A stretch of 64,000 bases of DNA from CAVQFB01 sp963711675 (GCA_963711675.1 CAVQFB010000006.1:248001-312000), one strand, 5' to 3'. Positions 1 to 8,939 are shown, counted from the stretch's first letter. The notes: generated from the letters alone by a model not told the origin. Translations and numbers: made by a program.

Positions 1-1
1 C

Positions 2-1507
2 AGCACCTTTCTCAATCCCGACGAAGCTTTGCATTACTGGCTCTCTGTGCAACCTTCGCTAAGACTCGCCTACCGGGCAAGTCTTACGACAGTGCATCCG
101 CCACTGCTCATCCTCTTTCTCTATTTCTGGCGATCGGTCGGTCATTCCGAACTGATGCTTCGATTGCCGTCTGTCGCCGCGGGAATGGGATTTGCCTGGA
201 TCGGCTTTAAGTGGCTCGTGCGAGTCGCCAACCGCAGAATCGCCACCTTTGGCCTCATTCTGCTTTTGTTTTCGCCTTCACTCATCGCGCTCACGGCGGA
301 AGTGCGCCAGTACGCTTTCCTCTTGCTCTTCATCTCCGCCAGCCTCTACTTATTCGATAGCGCGATCGGTGAATCTTCAAGCACGAAGATGGCGATCTCC
401 GGTGCAGCGCTTCTGCTCGCGTTGTTGACGCACTATTCCGCCCTGCTGTTCGCCATGGCGCTGGGAGTTTATAGTCTGCTGCGCCTCTACCCGCTGCGCA
501 AACAGACCACGCTGGTGGGCGTATGGATCGCGACCCAGATTACCTGCCTTGCCGTCGGCGCTTACTTGTTTGCCTCTCACATCGCAATGCTGCGTGCGCA
601 AGGTGTGGTGCAGGATATCGCCGACACCTGGCTGCGGGCCTCGGTATTCCATCGGGGCGAGACCAGCCTGCCATTTTTCTTGGGCAGGCAGACGCTGCGG
701 CTGTTCCGCTACCTCTTCGGGCAGCCCGCGATAGGACCGGTGGGATTGATATTTTTCGTGTGGGGCATCTGCGTACTTCTCCGTACAAAGCAGCCGACGC
801 CGCTTGCTCCCAGCCCCAGACACCTTACTGTCCTGCTGCTCGCCCCATTACTCATCAACATCGCTTTAACGGGCGTTTATCCCTACGGAGGCACGCGTCA
901 CAACTCCTTCCTTGCACTGTTCGTGATGACGGCGGTGAGCTCCGCTCTGGGCTCACTGCAATTCGGCTCAAGGTGGGCCCTTCCCGCTGTCGTGATCGCA
1001 GTCCTCGGGATCAGCAACATCTCTCCTTCACCGGGTGGCCCTTATATTCGCCCGCGAGACCAGCAATCGAAACTGATGCACCAAGCCATTGACTTTCTGC
1101 GCCAATCAGCCCTCCCGGGCTCAATCATTCAGAGCGATTACCAAGGCGCTCTCGTCCTTGGCTACTATCTCTGCGATGCGAGAGTCGTTCTGGTGGAATC
1201 GTCGCCGGATCCTTATCCTCAATTCGCATGCGGCCGCTACAGCGTTGTAACGACCGACGCCCGTCATTGGTCCTTCAGCCCCAAGGCCTTCCCTCTCGAG
1301 GTGGAGAAGATGGCCACGGAGCATCACCTGGGCCGAGGATCAGAACTGTGGCTGTTTCAGACGGGATGGGGCATCGCTTCAGATCGCGATTGGCCGACAG
1401 CGCTAGCCACAGTTGGCTGTAGCCAGCCCGCCAAGTTCGGCCGTGACATTTCAGTTTGCAGAGTCGCGCCAGACAATACATCCAGCGCAGCAACCGATCC
1501 GCAATAA
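2..1507 (+). CDS. GT39/ArnT-like integral membrane glycosyltransferase, 5' end outside window
   Basis: The reading frame is open from the first bases of the window, so the gene starts upstream; a TTG at 29 is not a convincing start. The first visible residues are STFLNPDEALHYW. An acidic DE pair in the first periplasmic loop is characteristic of the GT-C/GT39 superfamily (PMT, ArnT and related lipid-linked sugar transferases), where it is catalytic. About eight to ten hydrophobic segments follow, then a soluble C-terminal part of roughly 150 residues. The family transfers sugars from polyprenyl-phosphate donors at the outer face of the inner membrane; the acceptor here cannot be told. It converges on the TPR lipoprotein gene, with a terminator between them. 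The superfamily call is fairly firm; the substrate is unknown. Confidence 0.75.
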   Translation, partial: STFLNPDEALHYWLSVQPSLRLAYRASLTTVHPPLLILFLYFWRSVGHSELMLRLPSVAAGMGFAWIGFKWLVRVANRRIATFGLILLLFSPSLIALTAEVRQYAFLLLFISASLYLFDSAIGESSSTKMAISGAALLLALLTHYSALLFAMALGVYSLLRLYPLRKQTTLVGVWIATQITCLAVGAYLFASHIAMLRAQGVVQDIADTWLRASVFHRGETSLPFFLGRQTLRLFRYLFGQPAIGPVGLIFFVWGICVLLRTKQPTPLAPSPRHLTVLLLAPLLINIALTGVYPYGGTRHNSFLALFVMTAVSSALGSLQFGSRWALPAVVIAVLGISNISPSPGGPYIRPRDQQSKLMHQAIDFLRQSALPGSIIQSDYQGALVLGYYLCDARVVLVESSPDPYPQFACGRYSVVTTDARHWSFSPKAFPLEVEKMATEHHLGRGSELWLFQTGWGIASDRDWPTALATVGCSQPAKFGRDISVCRVAPDNTSSAATDPQ

Positions 1508-1525
1508 CAACTTCGCTCCAAAAGC

Positions 1526-1561
1526 AAAAGCCTCGTCGGCATCCCTGTCGAAGAGGCTTTT
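1526..1561. terminator. Bidirectional rho-independent terminator
   Basis: AAAAGCCTC (1526-1534) pairs with GAGGCTTTT (1553-1561) around an 18-nt loop. It is A-rich on the left and T-rich on the right, so it can end transcription from both sides. It sits exactly between the convergent glycosyltransferase (ends 1507) and TPR lipoprotein (ends 1579) genes. Confidence 0.8.
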
Positions 1562-1578
1562 TGTTCTGAGGAAGAAAT

Positions 1579-2391
1579 CTACTTGTTCTGATCCATGGTG
1601 ATGCCCTGAGCCCCGGGCTGCTTTTCCGCCTTAGCTTTCTTGGTCGCCATGGTCTTGTCCACCCACTCATCTGCCGTTTTCAAATCGGCCGCGCGGGCAG
1701 CCGGATCTTCGCACTCGACATCGGCCTTCTCGCGGTAAAGTAGATTCAAGTACGCCATAGCATCGTCGTAGTCGGGACGTAGCTGTAGAGCTTTGTTTAG
1801 AGCGTCGATCCCGTCCTGAATCACCGGCCAGTTCTTATCCTTTAGACTGGCGCAGACTTTCTTGTCCTTCAACGGCTCTTCCGGCTTCAGACCAAGCTTG
1901 GCGCGCTCCTCCATGCGGGGCTGATAAGTCTGGGTCCAGTCGATCACGGCCACGGAATAATAAGGCTCGGGATCGTTGGGGTCGTTCTCGCTGGCCTTGC
2001 GGTAGTATTCCTTCGCCTGATCGAACTTCTTCTGCTGCAGGTACAGATAAGCGATACCCTTGACGCTGTTGACGTTCTTCGGGTCGCGCGTCATCACCTC
2101 TTTGTACTGATCGATCGCCTGCTCGGCCATCTTGTTGTTGTCAGGAGTGTCCGCTCCCGGAATGTACTGCTGGGCAAAAGCCGTAGCCAGATATAGCCGG
2201 GCATTCAACAGCGACGGATCGAGCGACACAGCTTGCTGGAAGTGGTCAATCGCCTCTTCGTACTTCGCGTTCTTATAGGCCAGCACTCCCTTGTTCAGCT
2301 GGTCGCGTGCCCTCAGTTTGCTACAGCCAGTTGCGGATAGCATTGCCAGAGCAACTGCCGCCAGCATCACTACGCGTAAGCTATTTTTCAT
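1579..2391 (-). CDS. Tetratricopeptide-repeat lipoprotein of the TonB/ExbBD operon
   Basis: A 270-residue protein with a lipoprotein signal: hydrophobic stretch, then lipobox LSATGC at about residues 17-22. This predicts lipid anchoring in the periplasm. Several TPR units follow from about residue 30 (for example AYKNAKYEEAIDHFQQAVSLDP), and a later KALQLRPDYDDAMAYLNLLY unit is spaced like TPRs. The ATG at 2391 is chosen because AGGGAGA lies just upstream and the signal peptide begins there; the frame is open a little further 5'. It is the last gene of the minus-strand run tonB-exbB-exbD-exbD. A scaffold or partner role for the TonB system is inference from position only. The C-terminus is Lys/Gln-rich and disordered-looking. 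Confidence 0.85.
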   Translation of the reverse strand: MKNSLRVVMLAAVALAMLSATGCSKLRARDQLNKGVLAYKNAKYEEAIDHFQQAVSLDPSLLNARLYLATAFAQQYIPGADTPDNNKMAEQAIDQYKEVMTRDPKNVNSVKGIAYLYLQQKKFDQAKEYYRKASENDPNDPEPYYSVAVIDWTQTYQPRMEERAKLGLKPEEPLKDKKVCASLKDKNWPVIQDGIDALNKALQLRPDYDDAMAYLNLLYREKADVECEDPAARAADLKTADEWVDKTMATKKAKAEKQPGAQGITMDQNK

Positions 2392-2608
2392 TGCGTTAGA
2401 TGTCTCCCTTGCCAGACTGCGCCAAACGCATCTCGGCACTTTGTGACAAATGGCCGTATCAAATCACTGCTGGAACCAACCTTGTGCGGTCACATAGCCA
2501 AATCATCAAAATGCCGCGCTTACGCACCGGCGCACCCCAGTTTGTCATGCCGACCCGCACGGGCGGTCCACCACCCAAAGATCAGCAAGGCCGAGGTCGC
2601 AGCCGCTT

Positions 2609-3049
2609 CTAGCCGCCAGCTTCGATCTTGGCTGTGATCAAGCCTACCTTGTCTACGCCTGCGGCATGGGCAATGTCAATGACGTTGGCCACATCCGCGA
2701 AGGGCACGTTGCTGTCTCCCTTCACGAACATCACCTTTTCGGCGCGCGTCTTGAAGATGTCGGTAAGACGGCCCTGCAGGTTGTCCCAGGTAGCGTCTTC
2801 CTGATTGATCTTCAAGCCCGGCTCCGTGCCGGCGCCACGATCGATCAACTGCACTACGATGGTGCGATCGGGGGTGTTGTTCTTCGGCTGGTTCGGCGGC
2901 GGCGGTTGTGGAACCAGCGCATCCAGGCCTTTGGGCGTTAACGGGGTGATCACCATGAAGATGATCAGCAGGACCAGAAGTACGTCGATAAGCGGCGTGA
3001 CGTTGATGTCAGCGCTCTGGCCCCCTTGTCCTCCAACTGCCATACTCAT
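2609..3049 (-). CDS. exbD: ExbD/TolR-family biopolymer transport protein (second copy)
   Basis: A 146-residue protein with the ExbD plan: short cytoplasmic N-terminus, one membrane helix (LLVLLIIFMVITPL at about 25-38), and a periplasmic domain. The motif INVTPLIDVLLVLL carries the conserved Asp in the helix that takes part in proton flow through ExbB-ExbD. A proline-rich PQPPPPNQP segment follows the helix. GGAGATCGACT precedes the ATG at 3049. It starts 12 bases after the upstream exbD ends, so the two are co-transcribed and the products may form mixed dimers. Two adjacent exbD copies are common in acidobacterial and related operons. Confidence 0.93.
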   Translation of the reverse strand: MSMAVGGQGGQSADINVTPLIDVLLVLLIIFMVITPLTPKGLDALVPQPPPPNQPKNNTPDRTIVVQLIDRGAGTEPGLKINQEDATWDNLQGRLTDIFKTRAEKVMFVKGDSNVPFADVANVIDIAHAAGVDKVGLITAKIEAGG

Positions 3050-3061
3050 AGTCGATCTCCT

Positions 3062-3532
3062 CTATTGACCGCCGGTGCCTGGTGCGGCAGCAGGCGGAGC
3101 GCCCGGTGCGCCCTGTTTCTTCTGATCGGTAAGCAGACCCAACTGGTCCACGCCCGCGGAACGGACGTTGTCCACCACTTCGACGACAGAGCCAAACTTG
3201 GCGCGCGCGTCGGCGCGGACGAATACGCGCTTGTCCGTGCGGTTGGCCAGGCGATCCTTCACCTTGCCGGTCAGCGCGTCGGGCTGAATCTGGTCATTGC
3301 CGAAGAAGACCTTGCCATCCCGCATGATGGCAACGATCAGTGCGTCTTCCTTGTCTGCATCCGGCATTTGTTCCGGGTTGTTAACCTTGGCCAAGTCGAC
3401 GCTGACGCCCTTCTGCAACATGGGCGTGATCACCATAAAGATGATCAGCAGCACCAGCATCACGTCCACCATGGGGGTGACGTTGATGTTGGAGTTGACC
3501 TTGGCGCCTTCGTTTCGTTTTGCAAGTGCCAT
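3062..3532 (-). CDS. exbD: ExbD/TolR-family biopolymer transport protein (first copy)
   Basis: A 156-residue ExbD homologue. INVTPMVDVMLVLLIIFMV at about residues 16-34 includes the essential membrane Asp. The periplasmic part ends in an Ala/Pro/Gly-rich tail (GAPGAPPAAAPGTGGQ) not seen in the second copy. The ATG at 3532 is preceded by CGCAGGAGAA, a good ribosome-binding site, so the longer upstream-open frame is rejected. It works with ExbB to convert proton-motive force into TonB movement. It lies between exbB and the second exbD in one transcription unit; a strong hairpin (3604-3626) separates it from exbB and could set the relative amounts of the two products. Confidence 0.94.
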   Translation of the reverse strand: MALAKRNEGAKVNSNINVTPMVDVMLVLLIIFMVITPMLQKGVSVDLAKVNNPEQMPDADKEDALIVAIMRDGKVFFGNDQIQPDALTGKVKDRLANRTDKRVFVRADARAKFGSVVEVVDNVRSAGVDQLGLLTDQKKQGAPGAPPAAAPGTGGQ

Positions 3533-3603
3533 AGACTTGTTTCTCCTGCGCGCGAACACACGGCTGAGCGAATTGGAGACTCGCGCCGCCACTCGAGCCG
3601 TGT

Positions 3604-3626
3604 GGCGCCGGGGGCTTCCCGGCGCC
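3604..3626. other. Strong stem-loop between exbB and exbD
   Basis: GGCGCCGGG (3604-3612) pairs perfectly with CCCGGCGCC (3618-3626) around loop GGCTT. It lies in the 138-base gap between the exbB stop and the exbD start. There is no T-run on the minus strand, so it is probably an mRNA-stabilising or rate-setting hairpin rather than a terminator. The structure is seen directly; the role is inference. Confidence 0.7.
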
Positions 3627-3670
3627 GGGCTAGCAACTCAAGAGGACGACCCTGATCCCGCTTCGCGCCC

Positions 3671-4429
3671 TTAGGTGCGGCGCATCCCCCGCCGCTTCAG
3701 GAAGTAGTCGATCAGTTCGCTCGAGGAGTTATCCATCTCCACGTCGAACGCTTCCACGCGACCGGTCAGGTAGTTGAACATCATGACGGCCGGGATCGCC
3801 ACGAAGAGTCCGATAGCCGTGGTGACCAGCGCTTCCGAAATACCGCCGGCGACCGCGCCCAGACCGGTAGCCTTCTGCTCGGAAATGCCACGGAACGCGT
3901 TCAGAATGCCGAACACGGTGCCGAACAGTCCGACGAAGGGGGCCGTGGAGCCGATGGTGGCCAGTCCGCCCAAACCGCGCTTCAGCTCGGCGTGAACGAT
4001 GGCTTCCGTGCGCTCCAGGGCGCGCTTCGAGGCTTCGATGGTTTCGCCAGGGATTTCGCCCGGGCTATCCTGGTGGGCCTTGAACTCCATCAGGCCAGCG
4101 GTAACGACCTTGGCCAGGTGGCTCTTCTTGTTGCGCTCGGCAACCTTGATGGCTTCATCGATCTTGCCATCGCGCAGGGCGCCAGCCACTGCCGGAGCAA
4201 ACGCACGCGACTGTTTGCGGGCTGCGCTGAACGCCATCCAGCGGTCAATCATGACGCCGATCGACCAGCCAGACATGATGAACAGAATAATGACCACGCC
4301 CTTCGCTACAACGCCCATCGCCTTCCATAGCGAAAGCGGATCGGAAAAGTTGGTGGCCTGCTCCTGGAGCAACCAGGTGGCAATGGTGGACACATGGCAC
4401 AGGGTAAGTGTTGCTAAAGTTGCGAACAT
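3671..4429 (-). CDS. exbB: ExbB/TolQ/MotA-family proton channel protein
   Basis: 252 residues with the MotA_TolQ_ExbB architecture: an N-terminal membrane segment near 10-20, a long helix at about 33-55 (VVAKGVVIILFIMSGWSIGVMID), and two conserved C-terminal helices (GLATIGSTAPFVGLFGTV at about 153-170 and AIGLFVAIPAVMMFNYLTG at about 206-224). Conserved Thr and small residues in those helices line the proton path with the ExbD Asp. It forms the inner-membrane pentamer that energises TonB. The ATG at 4429 follows GAGGAGGAAAAAGCAACTC, a strong ribosome-binding site. It is the second gene of the minus-strand tonB operon, 242 bases after tonB. Confidence 0.94.
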   Translation of the reverse strand: MFATLATLTLCHVSTIATWLLQEQATNFSDPLSLWKAMGVVAKGVVIILFIMSGWSIGVMIDRWMAFSAARKQSRAFAPAVAGALRDGKIDEAIKVAERNKKSHLAKVVTAGLMEFKAHQDSPGEIPGETIEASKRALERTEAIVHAELKRGLGGLATIGSTAPFVGLFGTVFGILNAFRGISEQKATGLGAVAGGISEALVTTAIGLFVAIPAVMMFNYLTGRVEAFDVEMDNSSSELIDYFLKRRGMRRT

Positions 4430-4517
4430 GAGTTGCTTTTTCCTCCTCAGAACTCTTCAGTTGTTCTCGACGAATTGCTCTATTCCGAAACCTACACACT
4501 CTTAATGCTGCCGCAGC

Positions 4518-4542
4518 CTCATTCCGGCGCTCGCCGGATGAG
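4518..4542. other. Stem-loop in the tonB-exbB gap
   Basis: CTCAT(T)CCGGC pairs with GCCGGATGAG across a GCTC loop with one bulged T. It lies inside the 242-base tonB-exbB gap. No T-tract follows on the minus strand. Possible partial attenuation or mRNA protection; role not shown. Confidence 0.55.
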
Positions 4543-4671
4543 ACGCTTCATACTCTAAGAATCGCTGAGCGACCGGTCGGCATCTTGAAACTCCCTGTGG
4601 CCACCGGGCAGATAAGGTGGGTGGGGGGAGGGTAAACTTCGTGCACGTCCTTGTCAAAGACCGCAGTCTTT

Positions 4672-5415
4672 CTAACCGCCAGACAGGGTGAAGTTCACCA
4701 TGACTGTCGTTTCCACGGCTACCGGCTCTCCGTTCAGCATGTAGGGCTTGTAGCGCCACTGCTTCACGGCCTCAATCGCCGCCGGAGCCAGCATGGGATG
4801 ACCGCTGATCAGACGCAGGTTCTCGATACTTCCGTCCTTGCTGATTTCCGCCTGCAGAATCACCTGACCTTGGATGCGCGCCTGGCGGGCAAGGGGCGGA
4901 TACGGTGGCTGTACCTTGCGGATCAGCAGACCCTGGGACACACCTTGGGATACACGTACACGCTGCGGAGTCGCTACCTTGGGAACGGCAACTGGCGTCG
5001 AACTGATGATTCCGCCGATCACGCCGCCCATCTGTCCGCCGGGAATGCCACCGGGGACGCCGCCCACAACACCACCTGCCGACATCACCGGCGGCGGCGC
5101 TTCTTCTTCCTTAATCATCTGTACTTTCTCTGGAATCTTGGTGGGCGTGCGCAATTGACCGTTGATGATGTCGGTCTGGACTATCTTCACTGCCTTGATC
5201 GGCACTGCCGCCGGAGGTGGAGGCGGCGGTGGTGGCGGTGGTGGTGCCACCAGGAAGGTCATCAACTGTTGCTTGGGCAAGGCTTCCGTGAAGACGAGAG
5301 GAAGAATCACGAGGACGCCGATGAGTACCACCTGGAAAATGAAGGACACCAGGGTTGTAGCGCCACGTTTCGTCTTTAGCCTACCGCCCGATTCGATAAG
5401 ACTGTCTTCGAACAT
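4672..5415 (-). CDS. tonB: TonB-family energy transducer
   Basis: 247 residues with TonB order: cytoplasmic N-terminus, one membrane anchor at about residues 24-42 (VSFIFQVVLIGVLVILPLV), a periplasm-spanning Pro-rich region with 12 consecutive prolines near residues 58-69 and a Gly/Pro segment at about 117-140, then a C-terminal TonB domain from about 165. The domain shows PPYPPLARQARIQGQVILQ and the conserved VKQWRYKP motif. It links the ExbB-ExbD motor to outer-membrane receptors such as the one at 32829-35105. First gene of its operon. The Gly-rich linker replaces the Lys-Pro/Glu-Pro repeats of enterobacterial TonB. Confidence 0.93.
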   Translation of the reverse strand: MFEDSLIESGGRLKTKRGATTLVSFIFQVVLIGVLVILPLVFTEALPKQQLMTFLVAPPPPPPPPPPPAAVPIKAVKIVQTDIINGQLRTPTKIPEKVQMIKEEEAPPPVMSAGGVVGGVPGGIPGGQMGGVIGGIISSTPVAVPKVATPQRVRVSQGVSQGLLIRKVQPPYPPLARQARIQGQVILQAEISKDGSIENLRLISGHPMLAPAAIEAVKQWRYKPYMLNGEPVAVETTVMVNFTLSGG

Positions 5416-5589
5416 AAGGTTTCTCCCTACAGCAGACCCGACTTAACTTTAGACACCGCTCGCCGGTCGTTTGCTCCCGGCGACTGCGGACTCTGCTTCC
5501 GCAATTGAGAGACCACCCGCTTAATTGCCAACTCATTCAAAAAACTGACCTTACGAACCGCCCGATTCAACGAAACCACTTTCTGTACC

Positions 5590-6798
5590 TCAGGCTTTCA
5601 CTTTCGCCTTCACCTTCTCGCGTTTGCCTGTATCCACCGGCATCGCAATCGGCCGTCTGCCGCGAGCCGTGCGCCATTCCTGATACGCAACCAGGATCGG
5701 GGCCGCGATGGCGATCGACGAATACGTGCCGATTAAGATGCCGATTACCAGCGCGAAGGAAAACCCGTGCAGCACTTCGCCGCCGAACAGGTACAGCGCC
5801 AAAACCGTCAAAAAGGTTAAGCCTGCGGTCAGGATGGTCCGGCTCAGCGTCTGGTTGATGCTCTTGTTGACGATGTCGGCCAGACTTTCCCGTCGCAGCA
5901 GCTTGATGTTTTCCCGGATGCGGTCGAAAACGACGATGGTGTCGTTGTTCGAATATCCCACCAGGGTCAAAATCGCCGCGATGACAGTCAGCGAAATCGG
6001 CTTGTTCGTCAGCGAGAACGCGCCCACCGTGATCAACGTGTCGTGGAACACCGTCACCACGGCCGCCACGCCGTATATCCACTCGAAGCGGACCCAAAGA
6101 TACACGAGCATCCCGATCAGTGAATACAAAATTGCGCGATAGGCCTGCCCCTGGAGTTGCTTTCCCACCTGCGGACCGATGATCTCCACGTTCCGCACGC
6201 CGAAATCGGAAAGATAGAATCCGTCCTGAAGTGAGGCAATCGCAGTTGGGTCCGCCACCCCTTTCAGTTCGTCAAGCGAGTTGAGCACTCCGCCCTTTGT
6301 CTTGTCCCGATAATCGACGATGGCCTGAGCCTCGGCCGAATAGCGCTGATTAGCGTCGGTGCCCAGCCGCTGCGGATCCTTTTGCAGCAGGTAGTCTCTG
6401 ATTGTCAAAGAACTGGAGTTGTTCAGGTCCTGCTTATCGGCAGGAGCATTTTTCTCGAGGAGGTTGATGATCTTGGTCTTGCCCAGATCGAGCGCTTGCT
6501 CGCTCGTCTCCTGGACATCCAGATCGATCAGGATCTCGTTATCTTGTGGCTGGCCATAGGTCTGAATTCGAGCGTTGTGCAAACCGGCTCGATCCATCGC
6601 TGTGCGGATAGCGTCGCTATCCGGCGGGTGCGAGAACTTCACGTTGACCAGCGTGCCGCCCCGGAAGTCTACGCCCAGCGGGACGCCATGCCAGAAAAGC
6701 ATGGAAAGCACTCCCGCCACGCTGAACACCAGTGAAAAGGCGAGAAAATACCACTTTTTCCCGAGAAAATCTATGTTTGCATTTCTAAAAAATTCCAC
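5590..6798 (-). CDS. secF: Protein translocase subunit SecF
   Basis: About 402 residues. Six membrane segments surround a large periplasmic domain; conserved motifs are GVDFRGGTLV near residue 45 and GYSNNDTIVVFDRIREN near 275, the latter in the RND-type helix 4 region. With SecD it uses proton-motive force to help SecYEG release exported proteins. It is longer than the usual ~300-320 residues; the extra sequence is in the periplasmic domain at about residues 120-200. The GTG at 6798 is preferred: AAGGGG lies 11 bases upstream of it but only 2 bases from the alternative TTG at 6807. It lies directly downstream of secD. Confidence 0.92.
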   Translation of the reverse strand: MEFFRNANIDFLGKKWYFLAFSLVFSVAGVLSMLFWHGVPLGVDFRGGTLVNVKFSHPPDSDAIRTAMDRAGLHNARIQTYGQPQDNEILIDLDVQETSEQALDLGKTKIINLLEKNAPADKQDLNNSSSLTIRDYLLQKDPQRLGTDANQRYSAEAQAIVDYRDKTKGGVLNSLDELKGVADPTAIASLQDGFYLSDFGVRNVEIIGPQVGKQLQGQAYRAILYSLIGMLVYLWVRFEWIYGVAAVVTVFHDTLITVGAFSLTNKPISLTVIAAILTLVGYSNNDTIVVFDRIRENIKLLRRESLADIVNKSINQTLSRTILTAGLTFLTVLALYLFGGEVLHGFSFALVIGILIGTYSSIAIAAPILVAYQEWRTARGRRPIAMPVDTGKREKVKAKVKA

Positions 6799-6858
6799 GC
6801 TGGCCAATGCCCCTTATCTGTTACTTATCAGTCAATACCAACCCAGAAGTTTCAGCTT

Positions 6859-8475
6859 CTAGATGCTGAGCGCCTCTCCCCGCTGCTTGCGAGAGAGCAC
6901 ATAATCAAAAATGACACGCGATACAAACACAGCAGTAAACAGGTTCGCTAACAGACCAAAAGTGAGCGTTACAGCAAACCCCTTCACCGGCCCCGTTCCG
7001 AACAAGAACAAGATCGCCGCTGAGACAATCGTGGTGACGTGCGTGTCTACAATCGTGATCCAGGCGTGACTGAAGCCCTGATCCACGGCGGAAGGCGGCG
7101 TCTTGCCGTTGCGCAGCTCTTCCCGGATGCGCTCAAAAATCAGCACGTTCGAATCGACACCCATGCCAACCGTCAGGATCACGCCCGCGATTCCGGGCAG
7201 AGTCAGCACCGCGCCGAAATAGCCCATGAATCCCAGCAGGATGATCAGATTCAGAATCAGCGCGACGTCCGCGTTGATGCCTGCGCCCTTGTAGTAGACC
7301 AGCATAAAGATCAGAACGGCCAGCATGCCGATAATGGCGGCCCGCACGCCCGCGCGAATCGAATCCGTGCCAAGCGAAGGTCCTACGGTACTCTCCTGCT
7401 CGTACTTGATTCCGGCCGGCAACGCGCCGGAGTTGAGAATCATCGCCAGATCTTTGGCCTGCTGGTCGGTGAAGCGTCCCGTGATTCGGCCTGAATCGCT
7501 GATCTCCGACTGTATGCGTGCCACTTCCTGAACCTTGTTGTCGAGCACGACGGCCAGGAAGTCATTGATGTGCTCGCGGGTAAATACCGAGAATCGGCGC
7601 CCGCCCTCACCCGTGAGCAGGAATCCTACTTCGGGGCGGCCATTTTCATCGCGGCCTACGTTGGCCTGCCTTAGGTCATGCCCCGCTACCGCCGTGCTGC
7701 GAGAGACGATGTACACCGTATCCTCGGCTCCCTGTCCGCTCTGGCTCTTGCCATGCATGAGCATAGAGTCCGGAGGCAGAACACCCCCATGAGCCTGGAG
7801 TGCACTCTGCTCGTCCGGATACCCTTGGCCGTTATCCATCGCCTGCCGCACCTCGAGCATAGCCGTGGACTGCATGATTTCTTTTACCCGGGCAGGATCG
7901 TCCACACCCGGCAACTGCACCAGGATCTGATGCTCGCCGAGCCCGTGCTCCTGAATCACGGGCTCGCTAACCCCCAGTTGATCGATGCGGTTGCGAATGG
8001 TTTCAATCGCCTGCGCCACTGCCTGATTCTTCAGCGCGACCAGCGATTGGGCCTTCATGGAAACCGTCCAGCTGTTTTCCGCTCCGGAGCGCAGGTCATA
8101 CTCGGGAAGGCGGTCGGTCACCAGCGAACGCAGGTCGCCGCTCGACTCCGGCGGTACGCCCTTTATCACGATGTGGTCAGGATTGTTAACCGGATCCGGC
8201 TTGGTGATCTCTGCGAAGTTGATCTTGCGGCCGCGCATCGCGTCCTTGAGACGCTCAATGGCGCGGTCGGACTCGGCGTTCACCGCGTCGTTCACCTGCA
8301 CCTGAAGAATCAGGTGAGTGCCGCCCTTGAGGTCGAGCCCGAGATGAATTTGTTGCTGCATCGAGGCCAGAAGCCCGGCGCCCGTCCAACTGCTCGGAAT
8401 CCGGAAGATTCCAAAAAGAAAAATCAACAGCGTTGCGATGATGAGTCCTAACTTCCAGCCCAAATCCTTATTCAT
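6859..8475 (-). CDS. secD: Protein translocase subunit SecD
   Basis: 538 residues with one N-terminal membrane helix, a periplasmic P1 domain with the family motif LGLDLKGGTHLILQV at about 42-56, and five C-terminal membrane helices containing GMGVDSNVLIFERIREE, the counterpart of the SecF motif. This is the usual size for a non-fused SecD. It forms SecDF with the downstream gene and YajC upstream; the order tgt-yajC-secD-secF is widely conserved. The start ATG at 8475 gives MNKDLGWKLG followed at once by the first helix. A heptanucleotide repeat array fills much of the gap to yajC. Confidence 0.95.
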   Translation of the reverse strand: MNKDLGWKLGLIIATLLIFLFGIFRIPSSWTGAGLLASMQQQIHLGLDLKGGTHLILQVQVNDAVNAESDRAIERLKDAMRGRKINFAEITKPDPVNNPDHIVIKGVPPESSGDLRSLVTDRLPEYDLRSGAENSWTVSMKAQSLVALKNQAVAQAIETIRNRIDQLGVSEPVIQEHGLGEHQILVQLPGVDDPARVKEIMQSTAMLEVRQAMDNGQGYPDEQSALQAHGGVLPPDSMLMHGKSQSGQGAEDTVYIVSRSTAVAGHDLRQANVGRDENGRPEVGFLLTGEGGRRFSVFTREHINDFLAVVLDNKVQEVARIQSEISDSGRITGRFTDQQAKDLAMILNSGALPAGIKYEQESTVGPSLGTDSIRAGVRAAIIGMLAVLIFMLVYYKGAGINADVALILNLIILLGFMGYFGAVLTLPGIAGVILTVGMGVDSNVLIFERIREELRNGKTPPSAVDQGFSHAWITIVDTHVTTIVSAAILFLFGTGPVKGFAVTLTFGLLANLFTAVFVSRVIFDYVLSRKQRGEALSI

Positions 8476-8480
8476 AAGAA

Positions 8481-8515
8481 CGGCTCTTAGCTGCTAGCTC
8501 CTAGCTTTCATCTCC
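8481..8515. repeat. Degenerate heptanucleotide tandem array (yajC-secD gap)
   Basis: Five 7-bp units in phase, including TAGCTGC and TAGCTCC, lie just upstream of secD. The pattern keeps fixed positions within each 7-mer while others drift. It belongs to the same structural class as the arrays at 8562, 9721, 11895, 13765 and 52836. Confidence 0.65.
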
Positions 8516-8561
8516 GCGCCAAAGTGCGGAGCATATGAGATTTCACGTCGGTAACCGTCTC

Positions 8562-8589
8562 TAGCTACCAGGTGCTCGGCGCTCGCTAC
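8562..8589. repeat. Degenerate heptanucleotide tandem array overlapping the yajC stop
   Basis: Four 7-bp units (such as TAGCTAC and CAGGTGC) run through the yajC stop codon at 8586-8588, so the repeat supplies the end of the gene. Confidence 0.55.
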
Positions 8590-8939
8590 TTCTCTTTCGT
8601 CGCTCCCTGGTCTTCCGGTGTCGACACCGAAACGATCGAGGCCCGGCTCACTTCCATCCGCAGATTGTCGGGCGGCACGCGCAAGTGCAAATAATCGTCC
8701 TTGAGCGCAATGATCGTGCCCCGCAGGCCGCCGCTCGTGGTCACTTTGTCCCCTGTTTTCAGCTCGTTCAGCATCTGCTGCCATTTCTTCTGGCGCTTCT
8801 GCTGCGGCATGATGAGCAGGAAGTAAAAGATGGCAAAAATAAAGATGAGCGGAGCGAAACCCACCCAGCCCAACCCGCCTGAGGATTGGAACCATACCAG
8901 AATTGCCGATAAGTTGACCATGAAGACCTGCGGGCTCAT
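8586..8939 (-). CDS. yajC: Preprotein translocase subunit YajC
   Basis: 117 residues with a single membrane helix (FAPLIFIFAIFYFLLIMP at about 28-45) followed at once by the hallmark PQQKRQKKWQQML and then a small beta-rich domain with LKTGDKVTTSGGLRGTI. YajC binds SecDF in the inner membrane. It lies between tgt and secD on the same strand. The N-terminus, with an extra short hydrophobic stretch, is slightly longer than in Escherichia coli. The stop codon is inside a heptanucleotide repeat. Confidence 0.94.
   Translation of the reverse strand: MSPQVFMVNLSAILVWFQSSGGLGWVGFAPLIFIFAIFYFLLIMPQQKRQKKWQQMLNELKTGDKVTTSGGLRGTIIALKDDYLHLRVPPDNLRMEVSRASIVSVSTPEDQGATKEK

Noticed and set aside
4672..5415. 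Polyproline run in TonB as a sequencing artefact
   Set aside because: Pro-rich spacers are normal in TonB and the frame is intact on both sides.
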